Source: Thiopseudomonas sp.
GTDB taxonomy: Bacteria > Pseudomonadota > Gammaproteobacteria > Pseudomonadales > Pseudomonadaceae
Direction: 5' to 3'
Length of the DNA stretch: 64,000 bases
Assembly (NCBI GenBank): GCA_018384595.1
Contig: JAHAYO010000018.1
Span: 62,001-126,000 of the forward strand
The notes beneath the pieces are model-generated. The model made no database searches. It had not been told where the DNA came from and saw only the letters and a program-made list of their open reading frames with translations. The translations under genes and the position numbers were made by a program. Shown here piece by piece: positions 56,812-64,000 of the stretch; position 1 is the first letter of the stretch, and every line of letters begins with the position of its first letter.

Positions 56812-57306
56812 TTATGGGCTCAGGCGGTGCAGGCTGCTGTCTTGTGGACAGTGCATCAGTATATCAATCAGTGCGCGGCCATCGGGTAAAAGCAGGCTGG
56901 CGGCAGCAAGTTCGGCCAAAGGATACAGGACAAAAGGGCGCAGGTGCATCTGATAGTGGGGCACCTGCAGGCGCTCGTGTGCAATGACCTCATTGCCAAA
57001 CAGCAGAATATCCAAATCCAACGTGCGCGGTCCCCAGCGCTCGCCGGTACGCACCCGGCCATGGTCCTGCTCGATAGCCTGCAGCGCGTCCAAGAGTTGC
57101 AGCGGCTCAAGGGCTGTTTCCAGCAGGGCGACTGCATTGGTATAGCGCGGCTGGTCAGCTGGCCCTAGCGGGGCGCTGGAATACAGTGAAGACGTCTTGA
57201 GCAGCTGTGTGTGCGGCAGTTGGGCCATGGCCTGCAGGGCTTGGCGCAGTTGCACAGCCGGTAAACCCAGATTGCTGCCCAGCCCGATAAAAACCTGCAC
57301 ACTCAT
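56812..57306 (-). CDS. folK: HPPK (2-amino-4-hydroxy-6-hydroxymethyldihydropteridine pyrophosphokinase)
   Basis: VFIGLGSNLG; RWGPRTLDLDILLFG; PHYQMHLRPFVLYPL. Confidence 0.95.
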   Translation of the reverse strand: MSVQVFIGLGSNLGLPAVQLRQALQAMAQLPHTQLLKTSSLYSSAPLGPADQPRYTNAVALLETALEPLQLLDALQAIEQDHGRVRTGERWGPRTLDLDILLFGNEVIAHERLQVPHYQMHLRPFVLYPLAELAAASLLLPDGRALIDILMHCPQDSSLHRLSP

Positions 57307-58670
57307 TGCGGCGTACCTGCCTTGGCGGTCGAGCGTGTGTTGCGTTTGCGCGGGCGGCGGCTTTTGCGTACCGGCCCGCTTAGCTCGCTGATCATGCGGC
57401 GGCGGTTGCCCTCATCGGCAAACTGATAGTCAGTCCACCATTGGCCAAGCTGGCCGGTGTCTTCGCCGGCATCTTCACGCAGCAGCAAAAAATCATAGGC
57501 GGCGCGGAAGCGCTCATGGGCCAGTACCACATCGGCACGCTTGCCGTAACGGTAGGGCAGACGTTCTTGCAGCGACCAGATTTCTTGCATCGGCAGGGTA
57601 AAACGTTTGGGTATGGCCACCTGTTGCAGCTGTAACGGCAGTAGTTTATGCGCTGCTTTTTGCATAGCTGGAACCGGCGCTAGACCGTCGGCCTGATAGC
57701 GCGCGCACAGCGGGATCAAGGCCGGCCACAGCAGTGCAGCAAATAGAAAGGCCGGCGTGACCGTTTTGCCTTCACGCAAGCGCTGGTCGGTGTTACGCAG
57801 GGCCAGACGCACCAGCTCGGTGCTGTAGTCGGGGTCAGCATCCAGCTCGGGAGCTGTGTGTGGAAACAGCGGGGCAAACAGGCCGAATTGGCGCAGCAGC
57901 ATAAAGCTGTCTTCGGCGCTGCCGTTCAGAAACACCTTGAGCAGCTCGTCATACAGGCGTGCTGCAGGAATATCGCCCAGTAAATGCGCCAGTCGATAAA
58001 TGGGCTCAGCCGTTGCATCCGGCAGTTCGACGCCCAGCTTGGCGGCAAAACGTATGGCGCGCAGCATGCGCACTGGGTCTTCCAGGTAGCGAGTTTCCGG
58101 GTCGCCGATCAGGCGCAGCGTGCGCTGCTTGAGGTCGGCCAGACCATGGGTGAAATCGTGAATGATTTGGTTGGCCGGGTCGTAATACAGGGCGTTGATG
58201 GTGAAGTCGCGGCGCAGGGCATCGTCTTCCAGCGTGCCGTAGACATTGTCGCGCAGGATACGTCCGCTGCTGTCAGTCACCGAGTGGCCGGCAGCCGCAT
58301 CTTTGGCCGTATGGTTGCTGCGAAAGGTTGCTACTTCGATGGTTTCGCGGCCAAACAGCACATGCACCAAACGAAAGCGGCGACCAATAATGCGTGAGTT
58401 GCGAAACACGTCACGCACCTGCTCAGGCGTGGCGCTGGTGGCGACGTCAAAGTCTTTAGGTCGCTCGCCCAGTAGGGCATCGCGCACGCAGCCGCCAACC
58501 AGAAAGGCTTGGAAGCCGGCATCCTGCAGGCGCAGTGCCACAGAGACCGCGTTGCGGCTAAAACGGTCGGGTTGCAGGCCGTGTTCGGCCAACGTCAGGC
58601 GTTGTTCTTTGGGGCCGGGCGTGGCTTTCGGGCGTGGCTTTCGGAATGAGCGGATTAGTTTTTTCAGCAT
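57303..58670 (-). CDS. pcnB: poly(A) polymerase I
   Basis: FLVGGCVRDALLGERPKDFDVATSATPEQV; LRRDFTINALYYDP. Confidence 0.95.
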   Translation of the reverse strand: MLKKLIRSFRKPRPKATPGPKEQRLTLAEHGLQPDRFSRNAVSVALRLQDAGFQAFLVGGCVRDALLGERPKDFDVATSATPEQVRDVFRNSRIIGRRFRLVHVLFGRETIEVATFRSNHTAKDAAAGHSVTDSSGRILRDNVYGTLEDDALRRDFTINALYYDPANQIIHDFTHGLADLKQRTLRLIGDPETRYLEDPVRMLRAIRFAAKLGVELPDATAEPIYRLAHLLGDIPAARLYDELLKVFLNGSAEDSFMLLRQFGLFAPLFPHTAPELDADPDYSTELVRLALRNTDQRLREGKTVTPAFLFAALLWPALIPLCARYQADGLAPVPAMQKAAHKLLPLQLQQVAIPKRFTLPMQEIWSLQERLPYRYGKRADVVLAHERFRAAYDFLLLREDAGEDTGQLGQWWTDYQFADEGNRRRMISELSGPVRKSRRPRKRNTRSTAKAGTPQ

Positions 58671-58847
58671 GGCAGCCTGTCTGTGACGTCGAGCGGCAAT
58701 CCGTCTGTAGAGCGAACAGGCGGCGTGTATTGCTGGCGTGTGTCTATACAGGTGTGGCCGGCAAGGTACTCGGTGGTGAAAGGTAGGAAAATCATGCGGC
58801 GGATTCTAGCACCGCCAGCGTGCGGGGTGAATCTGATTCGAGGCAAT

Positions 58848-58870
58848 AAAAAAGGAGGCCTAGGCCTCCT
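58848..58870 (-). terminator. terminator of CrcZ-like transcript
   Basis: Minus strand AGGAGGCCTAGGCCTCCT-TTTTT; 18-nt perfect palindrome plus T-run. Confidence 0.85.
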
Positions 58871-59171
58871 CTTCGTATGCAGCTGTACGGTGTGTTGTTA
58901 TTGTTGTGACTGGGATTGTTGTTGTTTTTGTTGAGTCCCTGTGTTTGTGCATGCTGTTACTGAATGAAAATCAGCGGATTGCTTTGAATGCTGACGCGGT
59001 CAATACCTGCCGTTCGTGCCGTTGCCGGCTATTGTTATTGTTGTTGCGTTTCGTCAGGACTGAGGCAGTCCTCTTCAAAGTAATCAGTTGATTGCGGCTC
59101 CTGCTTGCTATTATTTTTACCGGAGACGGTGCTGTTATTGTTGTTTTATGCGTACTGTTATTTTTGTTATG
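58848..59171 (-). ncRNA. crcZ: CrcZ/CrcY-like Hfq/Crc-sequestering small RNA
   Basis: Five CA motifs on the minus strand (59168-59156, 59145-59133, 59046-59032, 58933-58916, 58908-58893), sigma-54 promoter, terminator, location upstream of pcnB. Confidence 0.82.
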
Positions 59172-59182
59172 TATAGAACAAA

Positions 59183-59197
59183 GCAGGTGGCGTGCCA
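59183..59197 (-). promoter_or_regulatory. sigma-54 promoter for CrcZ-like sRNA
   Basis: Minus strand TGGCACG-CCAC-CTGC. Confidence 0.8.
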
Positions 59198-59257
59198 TGT
59201 TTTGTATCTTTCTGTATTTTAAGTGTTTTGTTGTTTTTTTGGGCGAGTGTGGCGCAC

Positions 59258-59319
59258 AGGTAACACGCAAAGTGTTACCTGGCTGCACGCAGGCGTTACC
59301 GTTCGGCGCTGGGTAACGC
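59258..59319. promoter_or_regulatory. candidate CbrB-type enhancer dyads
   Basis: AGGTAACAC-gcaaa-GTGTTACCT and GCGTTACC-n11-GGTAACGC, about 60-120 nt upstream of the -24 element. Confidence 0.6.
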
Positions 59320-59327
59320 TGCCGTCA

Positions 59328-60248
59328 TCAGACTGCCTGCGAAATGTCTTCGCCGCCCAGGGCTTGCAGCAATTGCGGGATGAAGCTCTGCAAGGTCAAC
59401 ATCATCAGGGTAAAGCTGGCGTCAAACTGGCTTGCGGCATCGTCACCGCCATCCTGCTCGGCCTGTGACTGCAGCAGGTCTTCAAAACGTAGGCGCTTGA
59501 TCGCCAGCTTGTCGTCTAGCAGGAACGACAGCTTGTCTTCCCAGGCCAGTGAAATTACCGTGGCCAGTTTGCCGGCCGCTAGATGGTTTTGTACTTCTTC
59601 ACTGGCCAAATCTTCGCGCTTGATACGGATGATGCCGCCGTCTTCGGCGCTGTCACGCAGCTCGCATTCGTCCAGCAGCATCAGACCGTGGCTGGCTTCG
59701 TGGTTTTTCAGCCAGCTGGTAAAGGTGGCCAGCGGGGCTTGTTTAACATTGACCGGACGCACCGGCAGGCTGCCCATTGCTTCGCGCATGGCTGACAGCA
59801 GCTCTTCTGCGCGTTTGGCGCTGGAGGCGTCCACATAGATCAGGCCGGCTTGGCTGTCGATAGCGGCAAAGGTGGTGGACTTGCGAATAAAAGCGCGCGG
59901 CATCAGGGTCTGGATGATTTCATCCTTGATCTGGTCTTTTTCTTTCTTGTAAACCTTGCGGGCTTCGGCGGCCTCGATCTCGTCGGTTTTTTCCTTGACG
60001 GCATCACGCACGACCGAACTGGGCAAAATGCGCGCTTCTTGGCGTGCAGCAATCAGCATGAAACCTTGGCTGGCGTGCACCAGTGGGGCGTCTGCGCCCT
60101 TGCCCCACGGCGCGACAAAGCCGTAGGTGCTGGGTACTTGGCTGCCGCAGGCTTTGGCGGGTTGAGTGGCCAGTGCGGCTTCCAGCACATCGGGCTGCAA
60201 GGGGGATTCAAGGTTGAGGCGGTAAACCAGCAGGTTGCGAAACCACAT
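59328..60248 (-). CDS. rdgC: recombination-associated protein RdgC
   Basis: [49 protein letters not shown]. Confidence 0.95.
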   Translation of the reverse strand: MWFRNLLVYRLNLESPLQPDVLEAALATQPAKACGSQVPSTYGFVAPWGKGADAPLVHASQGFMLIAARQEARILPSSVVRDAVKEKTDEIEAAEARKVYKKEKDQIKDEIIQTLMPRAFIRKSTTFAAIDSQAGLIYVDASSAKRAEELLSAMREAMGSLPVRPVNVKQAPLATFTSWLKNHEASHGLMLLDECELRDSAEDGGIIRIKREDLASEEVQNHLAAGKLATVISLAWEDKLSFLLDDKLAIKRLRFEDLLQSQAEQDGGDDAASQFDASFTLMMLTLQSFIPQLLQALGGEDISQAV

Positions 60249-60489
60249 AAAGAGAAGCTCCAAGCATCTATAAAGAGGGCGCACATTATTCCTGCTGGGG
60301 GCCGGCAAGCCAAGGGCGGTTATTTGTCCATAGGCTGTAATGCAGTGCTAGCGGGGCTTTGCGCTGTTTTTGAGGCTGTTTTGCATACGGGCTTAAGGCA
60401 GCGCTGGGCAAATAAATGAAAATATTTTCAAATAGTGCTTGCCAAGAGTTAAAACGGTCTATATCATGCGCACCACTTCGAGAGACAAA

Positions 60490-60565
60490 GGGTGATTAGC
60501 TCAGCTGGGAGAGCGTCTGCCTTACAAGCAGAATGTCGGCGGTTCGATCCCGTCATCACCCACCA
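60490..60565 (+). tRNA. tRNA-Val (TAC)
   Basis: GGGTGATTAGCTCAGC...CTTACAA...GGTTCGATCC...ATCACCCACCA. Confidence 0.95.
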
Positions 60566-60585
60566 CTCTTGAATAGATCTACCGC

Positions 60586-60662
60586 GCAGTGGTAGTTCAG
60601 TTGGTTAGAATACCGGCCTGTCACGCCGGGGGTCGCGGGTTCGAGTCCCGTCCACTGCGCCA
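60586..60662 (+). tRNA. tRNA-Asp (GTC)
   Basis: GCAGTGGTAGTTCAGTTGG...CCTGTCACG...GGGTTCGAGTCCCGTCCACTGCGCCA. Confidence 0.96.
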
Positions 60663-60667
60663 TATTT

Positions 60668-60703
60668 AAAAGCCCTTAGCTATTAAAAGCTAAGGGCTTT
60701 TTT
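60668..60703 (+). terminator. intrinsic terminator after tRNA-Val/tRNA-Asp
   Basis: AAAAGCCCTTAGCT-attaaa-AGCTAAGGGCTTTTTT. Confidence 0.93.
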
Positions 60704-61121
60704 CATTTCTAAAGATTTTTTTATTGCTCGGTTCAGGGGCGGGCTGGCGTTGCTGTGACCAAAATGTGACCTATGGGCTGAGCAAGCCGGTGTTCATTGA
60801 GCGCAGAGGAAGGGTTATAGAAGTGCCTATGCCGAAATGATAAATGGCAGCTTTGCTAACTCGCACACCGAGGCCCATGGTGCAGGCTTTCTTTTTATTG
60901 TCTGACTGGCCCCCAGTGAATGCTGCATGGGCTTGTGTTGGCAAAATATCTGTATGAGTGCGCGCCAGACAAAGCGCGAGTCCCAAAACGGGCTTGTGCA
61001 ACACACTAGGATGAAGTCTTCCGCAACGGTACTGGCTCAATCATCGAAGAACCTTATCCAGTCCAGTACAGACGGGCACACTCTGGCGTCGCCAATGGAA
61101 AACGAAGCGTTGCCAGCTGCC

Positions 61122-61472
61122 TTAAAACAATGCCGGCAACACCCCGTTGGCCAGTAATACGCAGATAGCGGTACCCGCTGAAATGCTCAGAAACAAATTG
61201 CGCTGCCAGCGGTGTACCAGAAAGGTCACCAGGCAGGCGATCAGCTGAGCTGTGGCCAGTGGAGGATCGGCAAGGTCGATAGCCGCCAGGCAATACACCA
61301 CCAGAATAACCATGATACCCAGCGGCATGGCGCGGTTGAGTGCCAGCAGCAGGGGCGAGTCTTTGATGGTGTTTTTCAGCACAAAGGGCAGGGCGCGCAG
61401 CGCTAAGGTAACGATGGCAGCAGTGGCAATAGCCAGCAGGATATAGCTGTTATCAGGCATTGCTTCAGACAT
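61122..61472 (-). CDS. AzlD family branched-chain amino acid export subunit
   Basis: TLALRALPFVLKNTIKDSPLLLALNRAMPLGIMVILVVYCL; directly downstream of azlC. Confidence 0.87.
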   Translation of the reverse strand: MSEAMPDNSYILLAIATAAIVTLALRALPFVLKNTIKDSPLLLALNRAMPLGIMVILVVYCLAAIDLADPPLATAQLIACLVTFLVHRWQRNLFLSISAGTAICVLLANGVLPALF

Positions 61473-62163
61473 GGCTGTTGTCCTGTGCGGCGGGTCGTTT
61501 ACGCTGGTCAAACCGGTAACGCACCATCAGGAAGATCGCAAAAGCGGTCATGGCCACCACCAGCATGTGCTGGCTGGCCAACAGGCTGGCCAGAATGCCC
61601 AGGGTGGCAGCACTGAGCAGCGTACTGCGGTCGGGGTTGTGCCGGTAGGCATCCATGGCCAGGGTGATGAACAGTGCGGTAAGAATGAAGTCGAGCCCGC
61701 GCACGTCCTGCAACAGGGTGCTGCCGATGAGTGCGCCGGTGATCGAGCCGGAAATCCAGCACAGCTGCAGGCCAATCTGGCTGCAGAGAATCCAGCCGTG
61801 ATTCAGTTGGCGCGGCTCGCGGGTGGCGGTCAGGGCAAAGGCTTCGTCGGTCAGGGCGAAAATGCTGTACAGCTTGCCCAGCCCGCGTACTTTTTGCAGT
61901 GGAAATGACAGGCCGTAGAATAGGTGGCGTGAATTGACCAGCAGTGTGGTCATGGCGATGGTGGACAGCGGTGCGGCGACCGCCAGCAGGCCGACCAGTA
62001 AAAACTCAACCGAACCGGCATAGACGCTGCCGGACAGCAGCGGCGCCACCCACAGGGGCAGGCCGCTGCTGGCGACCATCACGCCCAGGCCGCTGCCCAA
62101 TACAAACATACTTAGCCATAGAGCGCCGGCATCCAGGGCCGCGCGTTTAAAGGATTTGATCAC
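61465..62163 (-). CDS. AzlC family branched-chain amino acid export subunit
   Basis: YAGSVEFLLVGLLAVAAPLSTIAMTTLLVNSRHLFYGLSF. Confidence 0.9.
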   Translation of the reverse strand: MIKSFKRAALDAGALWLSMFVLGSGLGVMVASSGLPLWVAPLLSGSVYAGSVEFLLVGLLAVAAPLSTIAMTTLLVNSRHLFYGLSFPLQKVRGLGKLYSIFALTDEAFALTATREPRQLNHGWILCSQIGLQLCWISGSITGALIGSTLLQDVRGLDFILTALFITLAMDAYRHNPDRSTLLSAATLGILASLLASQHMLVVAMTAFAIFLMVRYRFDQRKRPAAQDNSHV

Positions 62164-62622
62164 ATAACCTCTGGGTGTTGCGCCCGCGCTGGCTGTTGTG
62201 CCGCGCGCCTGCTGTACAAGGTTTGCCGGTGGGCAAAAGGCTGGCCATTATACGCGGGCTGCAGGGGTTTGGGGCTTGTGCTGGCTAACCGCCGACCTGC
62301 TTCGGCTATGCGCAAAGCGTGTGAAGTGTCCAGTGGGCAGAATGGCCTTTTCTGCAAGGCGCTGGCTTGCGTTTTACTTTGGCGTGCCGGATTGCTTGTG
62401 GTTTTGATCAATGCGTGTGAATTAAGGCGGGATGAGAGAGTCCGTCCCAGCTTGCGACAGGCCCGCACGCGGAAACCCGCGCACAGTCCCTGCCGCTTAA
62501 TCCCAACAGCGCTGTTGCCCATGCCCTCCAGCGGCAGCAATTCAAAAGCATGACCCATGCCCCGCAATAGATGTTCCTGGCAGGGCTATACTTCGGCCTC
62601 ATTGTAGGGAGGCGAAGAGCTC

Positions 62623-62787
62623 ATGTTGGTCCACAAGAACCCTGTTTATTGGCTGATTGAACTGCTGGCATGGTGGGAGGGCAGCATACAGCCCCGCCAG
62701 CTGGCGCTGTATTGGCAATGTACCCGGCAACATGCCAGTAAAAAACTCAACGCGTACAGGCGTGAACCCAAGGCGCTGCAATCCTGA
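62623..62787 (+). pseudogene. 54-aa HTH fragment resembling the N-terminus of WYL-domain transcriptional regulators
   Basis: MLVHKNPVYWLIELLAWWEGSIQPRQLALYWQCTRQHASKKLNAYRREPKALQS; SD GGGAGG upstream; no WYL domain follows. Confidence 0.45.
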
Positions 62788-62800
62788 GTCAGTCGAAAGA

Positions 62801-62880
62801 GATTTCCCCACGCCCGTGGGGGTGTTTCTCAGCTGGGGCAAGCAGGGCCTCAAGTGCCGCAAATTCCCCACGCCACGCAA
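62801..62880 (+). CRISPR. one-spacer type I-E-like CRISPR remnant
   Basis: Repeat 1 GATTTCCCCACGCCCGTGGGGGTGTTTCT (62801-62829), spacer CAGCTGGGGCAAGCAGGGCCTCAAGTGCCGCAA, degenerate terminal repeat ATTCCCCACGCC...; repeat period 60 nt. Confidence 0.6.
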
Positions 62881-62909
62881 CAGGCTTTGCTAGTTCATAA
62901 CCCCACGTC

Positions 62910-64000
62910 TTAAAAATCTTCATACCGATTCATATCCAGCACGGCTTTTTCCAGTGGCTGGCTTTCACCGATGTGGCGGCTCAGGTCGTGGAAATACTCC
63001 CAGAACTGCGGGTGGGTGCGGCGGATGCCGTAGCGTGCGACCAGTGCCTCAAAGTCCTGCTGTTTGCTGACCTGCTGCATGGCGGCGACAAAGTTTTCTA
63101 GCTCGCCGGCTTGCACGCGGAAGATGAAATTGGGGTAGCTGGACAGCACTTCGGGGTAAAGGGTCAGGGTGTCTAATCCGGGTTGATAGCGCAGTGACTC
63201 GCCCAGCAAAAACGCTACATTGCTGTGGGCGCGGTTACGCAGCAGGCTGTAGACCTCGCGGCTGCCATCGGTAAATTCGACGCGCAGCATGCTGGCCTCG
63301 GGTAAGAAGTTGATCACCGGCAAGCCGGCGGCGGGGCGGCTGGCCAGACGTGACAACAGCTGCTCGCCGGCGGCTTGTTCCTTGCCCAGGCCCGGGCGGT
63401 GGCAGTACGCCGAATCGCAGCGGTTGATGGGGTCGGGGCGGGCATTGAGGCTGGCTGTGCGCTCGGCCAGTTCGCGGCCAAATGCCTGCACGCTGCGCTC
63501 AAGTGGCAGCTTTAGGCCACTGGGGCTGTCGTCGTCGATTTTGGTATAGGTTAGCCACTTTTTAACCTTGCCACTGCGCTGATACCAGCTATTGAGCAAG
63601 ACTTTGCGGCTATCGGCGGGCATCAGGCGCAAAAAGTTGACTTCGCCGCCGTTGCGGATTAGGTCGAAATACAAGCGGGTCTGCAGCTGGTGCGAGAGGC
63701 TGTCGAATACGTCGAAATTAACCACCAGCTGATAATAGGTGCGCTCCAGCAGCGGGTAGTCCATCAGCCACAGGGTTTGTGGCACGTCACCGAGCAGTCC
63801 TTTGCGCACTGAGGCGCTGTCATGGTGACGGAAAATACTCAGCAGCGCGTTGTCGTTACCCTGCCAGATGTGATCCCAATCGGGCGCGGGTTGGCGGGCG
63901 TAGGCTTTGCTGCGGATTTTTTCGTAGGTATTGCGCGATTTGCTATAGCGTCGCCAAGCAGACAGCAGTTTGTCCTGCTCGGCATTGATGCCGGGCAGAG
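62910..64000 (-). CDS. cti: fatty acid cis/trans isomerase (CTI), C-terminal part; runs off the window
   Basis: SIFRHHDSASVRKGLLGDVPQTLWLMDYPLLERTYYQLVVNFDVFDSLSHQLQTRLYFD; frame is open to the window edge. Confidence 0.85.
   Translation of the reverse strand, partial: LPGINAEQDKLLSAWRRYSKSRNTYEKIRSKAYARQPAPDWDHIWQGNDNALLSIFRHHDSASVRKGLLGDVPQTLWLMDYPLLERTYYQLVVNFDVFDSLSHQLQTRLYFDLIRNGGEVNFLRLMPADSRKVLLNSWYQRSGKVKKWLTYTKIDDDSPSGLKLPLERSVQAFGRELAERTASLNARPDPINRCDSAYCHRPGLGKEQAAGEQLLSRLASRPAAGLPVINFLPEASMLRVEFTDGSREVYSLLRNRAHSNVAFLLGESLRYQPGLDTLTLYPEVLSSYPNFIFRVQAGELENFVAAMQQVSKQQDFEALVARYGIRRTHPQFWEYFHDLSRHIGESQPLEKAVLDMNRYEDF

Noticed and set aside
58971-59288. 105-aa ORF on the minus strand in the rdgC-pcnB gap
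   Set aside because: The Asn/Thr-rich product (NNNNSRQ, THKTTIT) is an artefact of the CA-motif repeats; the region is better explained as an sRNA.
60771-61040. 89-aa minus-strand ORF downstream of tRNA-Asp, considered as an integrated element remnant
   Set aside because: No integrase-like motif and no direct repeat of the tRNA 3' end found in the window.

Overview
This window looks like chromosomal DNA from a gammaproteobacterium of the Pseudomonas lineage. Its synteny blocks are dsbC-hom-thrC, tamA-tamB, flgFGHI, yhbY/rlmE-ftsH-folP-glmM-tpiA-secG-tRNA-Leu-rimP-nusA-infB-rbfA-truB-rpsO-pnp, and pgi-panD-panC-panB-folK-pcnB. Most of it is housekeeping. The most interesting signals are as follows. 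(1) An unannotated CrcZ/CrcY-type Hfq/Crc-sequestering sRNA locus lies on the minus strand upstream of pcnB (about 58848-59171). It has five CA-rich AACAACAATAACA-type motifs, a sigma-54 -24/-12 promoter, upstream GTTACC/GGTAAC dyads and an intrinsic terminator. No cbrAB is next to it. (2) A DUF4212 / sodium:solute symporter / small membrane protein module occurs as a head-on inverted duplication (26688-32117). A third diverged copy of the small membrane protein sits nearby (25650-26153). (3) A one-spacer type I-E-like CRISPR remnant (about 62801-62880) lies next to a 54-aa HTH fragment. (4) A peroxiredoxin-like gene is broken by two single-base frameshifts. (5) A free-standing flgFGHI cluster is driven by a near-consensus sigma-54 promoter. 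(6) Several RNA-regulatory leaders are present: nusA operon tandem attenuators, a pnp hairpin and an mdtJI leader. All calls come from reading the sequence and the supplied ORF track. No database search was run.
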